A stretch of DNA of 64,000 nt from Bradyrhizobium stylosanthis (GCF_001641335.1 NZ_LVEM01000009.1:86784-150783), one strand, 5' to 3'; positions 43,279-52,133 are shown, counted from the stretch's first letter. Numbers and translations are program-made. The notes: a model not told the origin generated them from the sequence alone.

Positions 43279-43557
43279 TCAATAGCAATCTTCAATGCGA
43301 CGAACGTGCCAGCCCCATCCATCCCAGAAGCGCTCACGCCGGAAGACACAGCGCAGTCCGGAGCCGACTGGCTCGTACCCATAATAATAATGCGGCGCGG
43401 CGAGTGCGGCGCCGATCAATGCGCCCGCCGCCAGGCCCCCTACAACGGGAGCGACGGGAAAACCGTGATGCCATCGCGCCTGTGCCCCCGTCGGGAAAAT
43501 GGCAGCGCCTATCGCAACCGTGGCGGCCGCCGTGATCGTGATTGGGTTGTTCTTCAT
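43279..43557 (-). CDS. Small exported glycine-rich protein (92 aa)
   Basis: The protein from the ATG at 43557 has a signal sequence (ITITAAATVAIGAAIFPTGA) then GGLAAGALIGAALAAPHYYY and the end LRCVFRRERFWDGWGWHVRR. Small exported proteins with this Gly/Ala segment and a Cys-x(n)-Cys end are frequent in Bradyrhizobium. The box at 43641 lies about 85 bp upstream with GAAGAT as a possible -10. Confidence 0.55.
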   Translation of the reverse strand: MKNNPITITAAATVAIGAAIFPTGAQARWHHGFPVAPVVGGLAAGALIGAALAAPHYYYGYEPVGSGLRCVFRRERFWDGWGWHVRRIEDCY

Positions 43558-43640
43558 TACAGATTTCCACTTGTGTTTGCTGCGACGGACCCGCCTCCGT
43601 TGATAGTGCGGCATCTTCACATCATCATGCCGGCCGTACC

Positions 43641-43654
43641 CTGACGGTTATCAA
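43641..43654. promoter_or_regulatory. FixK/FNR-like box between divergent genes
   Basis: CTGACGGTTATCAA fits TTGA-N6-TCAA with one change. It sits between the exported protein (43557, minus) and the TMEM175-like channel (43712, plus) and could serve either. Confidence 0.45.
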
Positions 43655-43711
43655 TTGAATCCCCCGGAATCGGCTCCATGCTTGTTGAGTCCTCCTGGCG
43701 GGGTTCTCTTC

Positions 43712-44467
43712 GTGAAAGATGAAAGCACATCGAGGCGGGATATTCGTCGCACGGCGGCAGCGGTGGAAACGTCTCAATGGCCGCAGGTACGGCTATCCGG
43801 TACCGATCGATTGGAAACCTTCAGCGATGGCGTACTCTCAATAACAATAACGCTGCTCGTGGCCGAAATTGTCCGGCCCGAACATGCGCCCGGTCAACTC
43901 CTGAGCAGGCTGGTCGAGCAATGGCCCAGCTACATCGCCTTCCTCGCGTCATTCTTTTACACGGGAGTCATCTGGCTCAATCATCGCGCGGTGTTTGCCC
44001 GCGTGCGCTACTGCGACCGCGCCCTGCATCTTGCCAATCTATTTCTACTGCTGACATCCGGGCTCATCCCGTTCCCGACCGCGATCCTTTCGTCCTCGAT
44101 GCAGACCGGCAATGATTTTGATGCCAGGATTGCCGTCGTGCTCTATTCCGCTATTGCCGGCAGCATGTGCCTGGCGTGGCTCATCTTGTTTCACGTTCTG
44201 AGCATTCGTCCCTGGCTCGTCGAACTCCACATCAGTTCTGATTTCTTTCCCAAGGAGCGGTTGCGCGCCATCCTTGGCGTTGTCTGCTACACGGTGGCAG
44301 GCGTGGCGGGGCTGTCGATTCCGAAACTCGCTTTGGTTATCTTCCTGGCGCTGCCCGTCTTCTACGGGATCACCAGCGAAGGCCTCACGGAGACCCGGGT
44401 TCGCTTGCAGTTTGGCAAGGCCCAGCGCGAGGCCGCGGTCGAGCGCGGCGCAGACCGAGCCGGATAG
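43712..44467 (+). CDS. TMEM175-family (DUF1211) potassium channel-like protein
   Basis: The protein of about 251 residues has six hydrophobic segments. The first contains RLETFSDGVLSITITLLVAE, with the FSDG motif that lines the pore of TMEM175 channels, and AFLASFFYTGVIWLNHRAVF follows. Bacterial members form K+-selective leak channels. I use a GTG start at 43712, since the TTG at 43655 lies directly on the upstream box. Together with Kup it suggests potassium adjustment as part of this region. Confidence 0.85.
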   Translation: MKDESTSRRDIRRTAAAVETSQWPQVRLSGTDRLETFSDGVLSITITLLVAEIVRPEHAPGQLLSRLVEQWPSYIAFLASFFYTGVIWLNHRAVFARVRYCDRALHLANLFLLLTSGLIPFPTAILSSSMQTGNDFDARIAVVLYSAIAGSMCLAWLILFHVLSIRPWLVELHISSDFFPKERLRAILGVVCYTVAGVAGLSIPKLALVIFLALPVFYGITSEGLTETRVRLQFGKAQREAAVERGADRAG

Positions 44468-44658
44468 CTACTATGGTGTTTTTTGACTGTCTCTCCCTTC
44501 ACGGTCTGCGCCGCCGCTAGCCAGTCCTGCCACATCGCCGGGTCGACCGGAGCTCCATCGACCCATCTCAAGCCCGCAAGCAGGAACGCGATCTTCTCCA
44601 AGGCATGCCCTGCCGACGCGTAAGCCTCGGCCAGGGTGACTTTGTCGGCAGATTGCAT
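44362..44658 (-). CDS. Small stress-island protein with PVDPAMWQDWL motif, copy 2
   Basis: From the ATG at 44658 it reads MQSADKVTLAEAYASAGHAL, then LLAGLRWVDGAPVDPAMWQD-WLAAAQTVKGE. It matches the gene at 28616-28828 in start, middle and motif. Past KHHSS its frame continues for 40 codons opposite the 3' end of the TMEM175-like gene; this extra tail is probably not ancestral. It may share the box at 44706 with the divergent poxB. The function is unknown. Confidence 0.55.
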   Translation of the reverse strand: MQSADKVTLAEAYASAGHALEKIAFLLAGLRWVDGAPVDPAMWQDWLAAAQTVKGETVKKHHSSYPARSAPRSTAASRWALPNCKRTRVSVRPSLVIP

Positions 44659-44705
44659 TATGGCGACATCAGCATCCAGATCATCCACTTTGCCTGTCGG
44701 CTACG

Positions 44706-44719
44706 TTGACGCTCGTCAG
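44706..44719. promoter_or_regulatory. FixK/FNR-type box at poxB
   Basis: TTGACGCTCGTCAG lies 65 bp before the poxB start and between divergent genes. CATTAA at 44742-44747 could be the -10. Confidence 0.52.
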
Positions 44720-44783
44720 GGCGCGCACTCATCGATTGCGGCATTAAACCTCTCGCGTACGGACGGCGTGGAAGGAGCGCAAG

Positions 44784-46478
44784 ATGTCAAAGACAGTTGC
44801 GGACGTTCTGGTTGGCGCACTCGAACAGATCGGCGTCAAGCACATCTTCGGCTTGATTGGCGACTCGCTCAATCCGCTTGCCGATGCCGTGCGCCGCAGC
44901 AAGCTCGAATGGATCGGTGTCAGGCACGAGGAAGGCGCGGCGCTGGCGGCTGCGGGACAAGCAAAGTTGACTGGACAGCTTTCGGTGTGCGCAGGCACGA
45001 CGGGCCCGGGCAGCAACCATCTTGTCGCCGGTCTCTATGAAGCTTGCCGCGACCACGCACCAGTGTTGGCGCTCTCGGGCGATATGCCGCGCAAATTTCA
45101 TGATACCGACTACATCCAGTCCACCGAGCCCAATCTCCTCTTCCGCGACGTGTCGCTTTACACCGAAACGATTGCGTCCGCGGCGCAGGCCGGTGCAGTG
45201 ATCCATCAGGCGATTGCGGCAGCCTATGCAGGGCCTGGCGTCGCGCATCTGACGCTGCCGCAGGATGTGCTAGCTACGAAGGCGGAGGGCAGTGTTGCCA
45301 GCATCGCCACCCTCCAACCGCGGCCAGAGTTTGCGGCAAACGAGCAGGACGTTGCCGAGATGGCGCGCCGAATCGATGCCGTCGACCGCATCGTGATCAT
45401 GTGCGGCGCCGGCTGTCGCGGTGGGACTGAAGAGCTGCAGAAGCTTTCGGACCGTCTCAAGGCGCCGCTGGTCCATTCGTTGCGTGGCAAAGAGTTGATG
45501 GCCTATGACGATCCTCGCTGGATGGGCGGACTCGGCATCATCGGGACCAAGCCGGTCTACGAAGCGGTGCAGGATTGTGAGCTCCTGCTGATGGTCGGTA
45601 CCGACTATCCTTATTCCAACTTCCTGCCCCACAAGGAAAAGGTGATTCAGATCGACGTGCGACCGCAAGTTCTGGGCCGGCGCGCGCCGACGATGCTTGG
45701 CGTCGCCGGCTCCGCGCGGCCAACGCTGGCGCTGCTACTCGGCAAGGTCGCCCCAAAAACTGATGGCCTGTTTTGGGACGTTGTTACGCGAGAACGACGG
45801 AAATGGGACCAGATGCTCGACAAGCAGGCCGACCTGCGCCGCAGCAAGGACAACCTTCACCCACAAGTGGTGGCGCGCGCAGTCAGCGATCTCGCCAACC
45901 CCGATGCAATCTTCGTTCTGGACACCGGGTTGAATACGCTGTGGTCCGCCAACTGGATCCGTCAGACCGGCTCGCAGCGGATTCTCGGCTCCTTCAACAA
46001 TGCAGCCGTCGGGACGGCCCTTGGGCAGGCCAACGGCGTGCAGGCCCTGGAACGGTCGCGTCAAGTGATCGCGTTGACTGGTGACGGTGGCTTCAACATG
46101 CTGATGGGCGAATTCCTCACGGCAGTCCAACATAAGCTGGCGGTCAAGGTCGTCATCTACAACAATTCATCGCTCGGGCTAATCAAGCTCGAGGCCGAGA
46201 GCGTCGGTCTGGTGCCATTCCGCCGGGCGATCGAATTTCCTAATCCGGATTTTGCCGCGCTGGCGCGGGCCTGCGGAGGGCACGGCTTCCTAGCGAGGAA
46301 TCCTGCGGAACTGATGTCGGCGCTGCCTGAGGCATTTGCCGCCGAAGGACCTGCAATCGTGGACGCCGTCGTCGTCGCTGACGAGATACCTAACCTGCCC
46401 CATGTTGATTTGGAGCAGGTCGGGCACTTTGCACTGGCCAAAATCAAGGAGGCGGTTCTCGCCGTAACAGGCGGCTGA
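44784..46478 (+). CDS. poxB: PoxB-like pyruvate:quinone oxidoreductase (ThDP enzyme)
   Basis: The 564-residue protein follows E. coli PoxB throughout: LEQIGVKHIFGLIGDSLNPL, VRHEEGAALAAAGQAKLTGQ with the ThDP-activating Glu at about residue 50, MCGAGCRGG, VHSLRGKELMAYDDP, and GDGGFNMLMGEFLTAV with the Mg-ThDP motif GDG-x(n)-NN. PoxB oxidises pyruvate to acetate and CO2 and passes electrons to quinone, using FAD. It ends soon after HFALAKIKEAVLAV, shorter than E. coli PoxB, so the membrane-binding tail may be missing. A FixK/FNR-type box precedes it. Confidence 0.85.
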   Translation: MSKTVADVLVGALEQIGVKHIFGLIGDSLNPLADAVRRSKLEWIGVRHEEGAALAAAGQAKLTGQLSVCAGTTGPGSNHLVAGLYEACRDHAPVLALSGDMPRKFHDTDYIQSTEPNLLFRDVSLYTETIASAAQAGAVIHQAIAAAYAGPGVAHLTLPQDVLATKAEGSVASIATLQPRPEFAANEQDVAEMARRIDAVDRIVIMCGAGCRGGTEELQKLSDRLKAPLVHSLRGKELMAYDDPRWMGGLGIIGTKPVYEAVQDCELLLMVGTDYPYSNFLPHKEKVIQIDVRPQVLGRRAPTMLGVAGSARPTLALLLGKVAPKTDGLFWDVVTRERRKWDQMLDKQADLRRSKDNLHPQVVARAVSDLANPDAIFVLDTGLNTLWSANWIRQTGSQRILGSFNNAAVGTALGQANGVQALERSRQVIALTGDGGFNMLMGEFLTAVQHKLAVKVVIYNNSSLGLIKLEAESVGLVPFRRAIEFPNPDFAALARACGGHGFLARNPAELMSALPEAFAAEGPAIVDAVVVADEIPNLPHVDLEQVGHFALAKIKEAVLAVTGG

Positions 46479-46529
46479 TGCGATCGAACACTCTTTGCAT
46501 TGGTCATCTGCTCGAGCGAGGCCGCCTGG

Positions 46530-46543
46530 TTGACGATCGTCAG
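46530..46543 (+). promoter_or_regulatory. FixK/FNR-type box of the Old Yellow Enzyme gene
   Basis: TTGACGATCGTCAG, with TAGCAT at 46566-46571 centred 32 bp downstream, and the ATG at 46605 behind GAAGGAG. A textbook class II layout. Confidence 0.65.
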
Positions 46544-46604
46544 TGAGGCCGGCCTTCCGCGTGACTAGCATCATAACAGATTTTTCGTTCGAAGGAGCAG
46601 GCCG

Positions 46605-47816
46605 ATGGATGAGGTGGCGATGGCGACGCAAACCCAAAGAGCGAACCAGGATGCGGATACCGGACCGCTGTTCCAGCCGTACCGCCTTGGTCCATTCAAT
46701 CTGCCCCATCGGGTGGTCATGGCCCCGCTGACGCGCTCACGTGCCCGTCAGCCTGGCAATGTGCCGGGCTCGCTGGCGGCCTGCTACTATGCCCAGCGTG
46801 CCTCGGCCGCGCTGATCATCAGCGAGGCGACGCAGATATCCATGCAAGGTCAGGGCTATGCCTGGACGCCTGGCATTCATAGCCGCGAGCAGATCGAAGC
46901 GTGGCGGCGCATCACCGAGGCGGTACATCAGACAGCAGGTCTGATGTTTTGCCAGCTCTGGCACGTCGGCCGCATTTCACATCCTGCGCTACAGCCCGAC
47001 AACATGCTGCCCGTCGCTCCGTCGGCCATCATCCCGGCAGGAAAAGCCTTCATCGAAAATGAGCGTGGCGAAGGCATGCTCGTTCCTTTCGTACGACCCC
47101 GCGCGCTCGATATCGACGAGATGCCCTACATGGTGGCGCAATATGTGCGTGCCGCAAAAAATGCGTTGGCGGCCAATTTCGACGGCGTGGAAATACACGC
47201 GGCGAACGGCTATTTGCTCGATCAGTTTATCGAGAGCGGCACCAACCGGCGAACTGATGCCTATGGCGGCCAGGTGGAGAACCGGACCCGCCTGCTCTTC
47301 GAAATCGTCGAGGCGCTGATCCCGGTCTTGGGACCGGACCGCATCGGCGTGCGCATATCCCCAATGGGAAAGATGAACGACATTCATGACGACAATCCGG
47401 AAGCAACCTTTGGCCATGTGGCCGAACGCCTCAACGAATACAGGCTTGCCTACCTGCACATGGTCAATCCCGCGCTGGAGCAGATGCAGAACGGAAAAGA
47501 CCCGGACGCGCGCGCACCCGGCATGGCCAAGCTGATCCGGAAGAAGTTCAAAGGAAGCCTGATCGTGGCCGGGGGCTTCGATGCCGAGAGCGGAGCCCGG
47601 TGGTTGCGCGAAGGATGGGCCGACCTGATCGCGTTCGGCCGAAAATTCATTGCAAACCCCGATCTGCCGGAGCGTCTGCGCCTCCGAGCGCCGCTCAATG
47701 CCGACGATCCCAGCACCTACTACGGGGGCGGCGAGAAGGGATATACTGACTATCCGTCGCTGGCCCAGGCTCGGGGGGAACAACCCAAGCCTTGCGTCGA
47801 CCAGAGCTGGCGATAA
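46605..47816 (+). CDS. Old Yellow Enzyme family ene-reductase (NemA-like)
   Basis: The 403-residue protein has PYRLGPFNLPHRVVMAPLTR, then GVEIHAANGYLLDQFI with His198, Asn201 and Tyr203 (the substrate-binding and proton-donor residues of OYE), followed by GTNRRTDAYGGQVENRTRLL and GWADLIAFGRKFIANPDLPE. It binds FMN and reduces activated alkenes, quinones or nitro compounds with NAD(P)H. The ATG at 46605 has GAAGGAG 6 bp away. The FixK/FNR-type box upstream fits a role under low oxygen or electrophile stress. Confidence 0.95.
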   Translation: MDEVAMATQTQRANQDADTGPLFQPYRLGPFNLPHRVVMAPLTRSRARQPGNVPGSLAACYYAQRASAALIISEATQISMQGQGYAWTPGIHSREQIEAWRRITEAVHQTAGLMFCQLWHVGRISHPALQPDNMLPVAPSAIIPAGKAFIENERGEGMLVPFVRPRALDIDEMPYMVAQYVRAAKNALAANFDGVEIHAANGYLLDQFIESGTNRRTDAYGGQVENRTRLLFEIVEALIPVLGPDRIGVRISPMGKMNDIHDDNPEATFGHVAERLNEYRLAYLHMVNPALEQMQNGKDPDARAPGMAKLIRKKFKGSLIVAGGFDAESGARWLREGWADLIAFGRKFIANPDLPERLRLRAPLNADDPSTYYGGGEKGYTDYPSLAQARGEQPKPCVDQSWR

Positions 47817-48124
47817 CCCAAGACTGCCGCCTGGCCGAGCGTGACGAGAGGATTATCCGCCACGAAATTTCAATCCATCAACCCGAGCTCGGCGGCAGCG
47901 ACCCCCTATCTGGTCTTCGAAGATACCGATCCCGACACGACAGCAGCTATCTGCGCTTTCGAGAAACGCGTTGTCGAGCTGATGAGCCGGACCAAGGTGG
48001 GAGACGCGTTCGAGCATGTGACAGAGATACGGCGGCATCAAGTAAAGCAGCTATGGGGCGCGAATTGTCCGCCTGCGGGATTAGGGACTTCGTCAACCCC
48101 AAGTGAGGCGCCCCGTTCTGCAAA
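47817..48124. other. Gap between OYE and trxC
   Basis: A GTG-started frame at 47841 gives VFEDTDPDTTAAICAFEKRV and VGDAFEHVTEIRRHQ, which looks somewhat protein-like, but there is no ribosome binding site and the frame runs into antisense trxC. I leave it unassigned. Confidence 0.3.
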
Positions 48125-48586
48125 TTATGAGGCTGCAGGCGCTGCCGATGGCACATGCTGGCGCAGCCATTGGCGCAATGCGTCGGCGGTGACAGCACCT
48201 GCACGTTGCGAGACGACATTCCCTTTATGGAATAGCATCAGGGTCGGAATGCTCCGAATGTGGTAACGGGCCGACAGCTCCGCTTCGGCTTCGGTGTCGA
48301 CCTTCAGAAAGCGAAGCTCGGGTTCGAATTCGCTACCGACGCGCTCGAAAACCGGAGCCATCGCCTTGCAGGGCCCACACCATTCCGCCCAAAAATCGAC
48401 CACGACCGGAATATCGTTGCGCTGGATGTGGGTGGTAAAGCTGGCCGACGAAGCCGGCGTCGGATGTCCCGTGAACAGCGGCTGGTGGCAGTGGCCGCAT
48501 TTTGCCCGGCGCGCATCCTTCCGGGCCGGGATAAGGTTGGTCCTCGTGCAGTGCGGGCAAACGATATGGCGGGCCTCTTGGCTCAT
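48125..48586 (-). CDS. trxC: Thioredoxin 2 (TrxC type)
   Basis: From the ATG at 48586 the 153-residue protein has the N-terminal zinc domain VCPHCTRTN and AKCGHCHQPL (Cys10, 13, 30, 33) and the thioredoxin fold with VVVDFWAEWCGPCKAMAPVF (Cys70 and Cys73), then RSIPTLMLFHKGNVV. TrxC is the stress-inducible thioredoxin that reduces protein disulphides. It follows an aldo/keto reductase gene by 17 bp, so the two are likely co-transcribed. The start is set by GGGAGA upstream. Confidence 0.95.
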   Translation of the reverse strand: MSQEARHIVCPHCTRTNLIPARKDARRAKCGHCHQPLFTGHPTPASSASFTTHIQRNDIPVVVDFWAEWCGPCKAMAPVFERVGSEFEPELRFLKVDTEAEAELSARYHIRSIPTLMLFHKGNVVSQRAGAVTADALRQWLRQHVPSAAPAAS

Positions 48587-48603
48587 GGTTCGATGTCTCC
48601 CAA

Positions 48604-49455
48604 TCAATGCGACGCCAGAGGCTGCTTGCGGTCTGGTGGCGGAAAGGCTTCATCGAGATCGGCCAGATCCTGTGGCGTCAGGCGAACGTCGAGCGCACCG
48701 CGGTTCTCGCGAACATGCTCTGGCTTGCCAGACTGCGGTATGGCGCATACCTCGTCCTGGCGCAGCAGCCAGGCCAACACCACCTGTGCCGGCGTCGCGC
48801 CTAGACGCGCCGCAATCGACTTGAGCGTGACATGACGCACCACACGACCCTGCTCGATCGGAGAATAAGCCATCACGAGCACGCCGCTGCGTTGGCACCA
48901 AGGCAGGAGGTCGAACTCGATGCCGCGACGCGCGAGATTGTAGAGCACCTGATCGGCTGCAACGTTTGCGCCGTCCGGCAAGTCGACGAGCTCCTGCATG
49001 TCGCCGACGTCGAAATTGCTGACGCCCCAGTATGGGATCTTGCCCTCGCCCACCAGAGTCTCGAAGGCATCGACGGTCTCTTCCAGCGGAATCAACCCCC
49101 GCCAATGCAACAGATAGAGGTCAATCTCGTGCACCCCAAGCCGGGCCAGACTTCGGTTGCAGGCCGCCTTCGTGCCGTGCCGCGTGGCGTTCTGAGGTAA
49201 CACCTTGCTGACCAGAAAAACCTCGTCGCGCCGTCCCTTGATCGCTTCGCCGACGAGCCGCTCGGCGCCGCCATCGGCATACATTTCGGCCGTATCGATC
49301 AGGCTCATGCCGAGATCGATGCCGAGACGTAGCGCGTTGATTTCGTTGGTTCGGTTCAGCGGATTCTCCGCCATGTGCCAAGTCCCTTGGCCGAGCACTG
49401 GAATTTGTTCACCTGAAGGAAGCACGATCGTACGGCTGGTCTCCATCACAGTCAT
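48604..49455 (-). CDS. Aldo/keto reductase
   Basis: The 283-residue barrel starts at an ATG at 49455 and contains VLGQGTWHMAENPLNRTNEI, then IDTAEMYADGGAERLVGEAI with the catalytic Asp and Tyr, VFLVSKVLPQNA with the Lys and YLLHWRGL with the His. The order matches NADPH-dependent aldo/keto reductases of the YajO/Tas-like group that detoxify aldehydes. trxC starts 17 bp after its stop, and the exported protein gene at 49475 ends 19 bp before its start, giving a three-gene leftward unit. Confidence 0.92.
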   Translation of the reverse strand: MTVMETSRTIVLPSGEQIPVLGQGTWHMAENPLNRTNEINALRLGIDLGMSLIDTAEMYADGGAERLVGEAIKGRRDEVFLVSKVLPQNATRHGTKAACNRSLARLGVHEIDLYLLHWRGLIPLEETVDAFETLVGEGKIPYWGVSNFDVGDMQELVDLPDGANVAADQVLYNLARRGIEFDLLPWCQRSGVLVMAYSPIEQGRVVRHVTLKSIAARLGATPAQVVLAWLLRQDEVCAIPQSGKPEHVRENRGALDVRLTPQDLADLDEAFPPPDRKQPLASH

Positions 49456-49474
49456 GAGCTGACTCCCTTATCTC

Positions 49475-49885
49475 TCACGGCAGACCGAGTTTCGCGCATA
49501 GCCCGGCGTGACGGACGTCGCAAAATTGAACGTCGCCGCTGTCGGGATCGATAAACCAGAGGACCGGCAGGAACGGGTTGATCGTCGCGGAGCCCGTCAC
49601 GGCATGAGCTACATACTTCTCATTCAGTGAAGGACGGCCGACCGTCGCGTCGAGCTTGACGCACGCACCGTTGTTCGCGGTGAGGTCACGATAATTATAC
49701 CGCACCGAGCAAACCCAGAATTGATTCTCTTTCTCGTCGACCACATACGCGTTAGCTGTTCGGTAGGACGCCGTGCCCCCCACATCGGGCTCGGGGAACA
49801 ACTCGTAGCGCATGCCTTCGGCGACCACCGGTGGCGCGGCTGCGAACGCAAGAAAAATAGCGATGCCTTGTACTATTCTTGGCAT
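49475..49885 (-). CDS. Exported protein with paired cysteines (136 aa)
   Basis: A signal peptide (IVQGIAIFLAFAAAPPVVA) precedes YELFPEPDVGGTASYRTANA, NQFWVCSVRYNYRDL and ATINPFLPVLWFIDPDSGDV with a final CDVRHAGLC. The cysteines suggest disulphides in the periplasm. No family is known to me. It is the first gene of the unit with aldo/keto reductase and trxC, and a well-spaced FixK/FNR-type box (49937) lies upstream. Confidence 0.62.
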   Translation of the reverse strand: MPRIVQGIAIFLAFAAAPPVVAEGMRYELFPEPDVGGTASYRTANAYVVDEKENQFWVCSVRYNYRDLTANNGACVKLDATVGRPSLNEKYVAHAVTGSATINPFLPVLWFIDPDSGDVQFCDVRHAGLCAKLGLP

Positions 49886-49936
49886 GACAACTCCATGCTC
49901 GGAAAGCCAAGCTAGCAGCCTCCTGACGGTCAAGCG

Positions 49937-49950
49937 TTGACCGCTGTCAA
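49937..49950 (-). promoter_or_regulatory. FixK/FNR-type box of the exported protein/AKR/trxC unit
   Basis: TTGACCGCTGTCAA with TAGCTT at 49914-49909 on the minus strand, 32 bp centre to centre. TGACGGTCA just before it (49924-49932) may be a second, shorter half-site pair. Confidence 0.6.
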
Positions 49951-50257
49951 TTTGGAAATGAAGATCGGCATTATGGGCCGATAGCCTGGCTCGTGGTGCT
50001 CGTCGGCGATAACGCGACCGGAGGTTCTGAAGATAGGGGCGGAAAGCAACATCCGCGGGATCTCCAGGAATCTGTGGGTCCTGATTTCCGCGCGGGGGCC
50101 GCGCCGCCAAACGAGGGCAATTTCATATCTGAGAACCGCCATAACTGACGGCCGACAAGGCATCCGCGTTCGTAGCCGACGTCCTGAACTCTGACGCGCT
50201 GACAGCGGAGCAGACGGTCACATGTTTTGACCAGTACGATTCCGCTGCCGATCCTAA

Positions 50258-50271
50258 TTGATGACTGTCAA
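50258..50271 (+). promoter_or_regulatory. FixK/FNR-type box of the DUF2231/sorbosone unit
   Basis: TTGATGACTGTCAA with TATTTA at 50292-50297, 30 bp centre to centre; the ATG at 50377 follows 80 bp later. Confidence 0.6.
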
Positions 50272-50376
50272 CGCGCGCTCACCGCGCGTCCTATTTACTG
50301 GATATCCATGTTGGCTCAGCGTCGGTAACACATGCGAAGAAACTTTGCCGTGGTTCGAAGTAAACGGGAGGAAGAC

Positions 50377-50814
50377 ATGGCGCGGCCAATTCGCGGGAGC
50401 CAAACGCATGCGCAACTGCACCCGTTTTTTGTTGGACTGGGGGGCGCGTTGCTCATGGCCGCACTGTTCACCGACTATATGTATACGAGCAACTCGCTGT
50501 CGCAGTGGGCCAACTTCTCGGTTTGGCTGATCACAGGGGGTCTCGTGCTGGCGCTGATCGGTACGATCTTCCTAGTCGTTGACGTCGCGCTCGGGAGGGC
50601 CGGGCCGATCCGCTGGCTCGATTTTGGGTTGATAGTGGCCGCCGCAATCCTCTCCCTGGTCAACGTCTTCGTTCATACGCGAGATGCGTGGACTTCCGTT
50701 GTCCCGACCGGCATCACCCTTTCCACGATCGTCACGATCCTGCTGCTCGCCGCCGGTCTTCGGGGCTGGTGCGTTACCATCGTAAAGACTGTGGGCAGGG
50801 GAGAACGCGAATGA
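50377..50814 (+). CDS. DUF2231-like four-helix membrane protein
   Basis: The 145-residue protein from the ATG at 50377 (GGGAGG upstream) starts MARPIRGSQTHAQLHPFFVG and has four hydrophobic helices, including GALLMAALFTDYMYTSNSLS and LVLALIGTIFLVVDVALG. The HxFxxxF/LG...D-x-x-Y start resembles DUF2231, a family of small membrane proteins of unknown role. Its stop overlaps the start of the next gene (ATGA), so it is coupled with the sorbosone-type dehydrogenase and may serve as membrane partner or electron acceptor. That last point is inference. Confidence 0.72.
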   Translation: MARPIRGSQTHAQLHPFFVGLGGALLMAALFTDYMYTSNSLSQWANFSVWLITGGLVLALIGTIFLVVDVALGRAGPIRWLDFGLIVAAAILSLVNVFVHTRDAWTSVVPTGITLSTIVTILLLAAGLRGWCVTIVKTVGRGERE

Positions 50815-52133
50815 TCGCGAACCCGGTTCGAGTGACTTCGGGACTAATGATTCTCGCGCTGCTCGCGGCCTGCAGTGACCAAGGCGGCGATCCATCAAAA
50901 CAATATGGACCGAATCCCGACCTTCCTGAAGCTCACCAATATTTGGTGCCACCCATGAGCGTACCGCAGGCGGTCGGGTGGCAGACCGGGGAAACGCCCA
51001 CCGCTCCCCCAGGCATTCGCGTCCAAGCGATGGCGACTGGACTGATGCATCCGCGCATCGTTTACCCGTTGCCGAATGGCGATATCCTCGTGGTTGAAGC
51101 CAACGGTCCCGGCACCAAGCCATTCCGGCCCAAGGATTACATCTCAGGCAAAGTGAAGGCACGAGCCGGTGCGTCCGACAAGGGCGGCAATCGGATCACT
51201 TTGTTGCGTGACGCCGACGGCGACGGCGTTCCGGAGATGAAGACTGTCCTGCTTGACCATCTTCACTCGCCGTACGGCGTCGCATGGCTCGCGGACACTT
51301 TGTACGTCGCCAATACCGACGCAATCATCGCGTTTCCCTTCACGCCGGGCCAGACGGAGATTACGGCGCCCGGAACGAAGCTCGCCGATTTGCCTGCCGG
51401 CCAGATCAATCACCACTGGACCAAGTCGATGGTGGCCAGCCCGGATGGGTCAAAGCTCTATGTGGGGGTCGGCTCGAACAGCAACATCACCGAGAATGGG
51501 CTAGACATCGAAGAAGGGCGTGCAGCGATCTACGAAGTAGATCGGCTCACCGGTGCGAAGCGCCTCTTCGCGACAGGAACGCGCAATCCGACGAACCTTG
51601 CCGTTCAGCCTGGAACGGGACAGTTGTTCGCCGTTGTCAACGAGCGGGACGAGATCGGACCCGATCTGGTTCCGGATTACCTTACATCCATCAAGGACGG
51701 AGGGTTCTACGGCTGGCCGTATAGCTATTGGGGACAGCATGTGGACGTACGCGTCCATCCGCAAGACCCTGCGATGGTGGCGAAGGCGATCAAGCCGGAT
51801 TATGGCCTTAGTTCCCATGTTGCAGCACTCGGCCTTGTATTTAGTCGAGGGGAAACGCTCTCACCGGAATTCGCCAACGGGGCGTTCGTGGGTGAACATG
51901 GCAGTTGGGACCGGGATCCGCTGAACGGCTATCAGGTGATCTTCGTTCCCTTTGCGAACGAACGGCCGAGCGGGGTGCCGACCCCGGTGCTGACGGACTT
52001 CCTTGCGCCGGATAAACAAACCGTTCACGGGCGGCCGGTCGGCGTGGCACTTGACTGGACCGGTGCACTCATCGTCGCGGACGATGTCGGGAACGCGGTC
52101 TGGAGGGTGAGCGGCTCCGTCAAAGGTAAATGA
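50811..52133 (+). CDS. Sorbosone-type PQQ sugar dehydrogenase, lipoprotein
   Basis: The 440-residue protein has a lipoprotein signal (LMILALLAACSDQGG, lipid-attached Cys). The propeller follows: MHPRIVYPLPNGDILVVEAN, DGDGVPEMKTVLLDHLHSPY, INHHWTKSMVASPDGSKLYV, FAVVNERDEIGPDL and GRPVGVALDWTGALIVADDV. It matches the protein at 38682 in all these blocks. It would be anchored in the membrane facing the periplasm and use PQQ. The start is coupled by ATGA to the DUF2231-like gene. Confidence 0.88.
   Translation: MIANPVRVTSGLMILALLAACSDQGGDPSKQYGPNPDLPEAHQYLVPPMSVPQAVGWQTGETPTAPPGIRVQAMATGLMHPRIVYPLPNGDILVVEANGPGTKPFRPKDYISGKVKARAGASDKGGNRITLLRDADGDGVPEMKTVLLDHLHSPYGVAWLADTLYVANTDAIIAFPFTPGQTEITAPGTKLADLPAGQINHHWTKSMVASPDGSKLYVGVGSNSNITENGLDIEEGRAAIYEVDRLTGAKRLFATGTRNPTNLAVQPGTGQLFAVVNERDEIGPDLVPDYLTSIKDGGFYGWPYSYWGQHVDVRVHPQDPAMVAKAIKPDYGLSSHVAALGLVFSRGETLSPEFANGAFVGEHGSWDRDPLNGYQVIFVPFANERPSGVPTPVLTDFLAPDKQTVHGRPVGVALDWTGALIVADDVGNAVWRVSGSVKGK

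Larger units (their letters stand above)
49886..50376. other. Divergent gap with two FixK/FNR-type boxes
   Basis: About 490 bp without a supported gene between the exported protein and the DUF2231-like gene. It contains perfect boxes at 49937 and 50258, one for each direction. A minus-strand frame at 49930 covers one box and is not taken as a gene. Confidence 0.45.

Noticed and set aside
47841..48266. Possible small protein after OYE
   Set aside because: Some protein-like composition, but a GTG start without ribosome binding site and a frame that ends opposite trxC.
49930..50163. Minus-strand 77-codon frame
   Set aside because: It covers the FixK/FNR-type box at 49937 and lacks a ribosome binding site.
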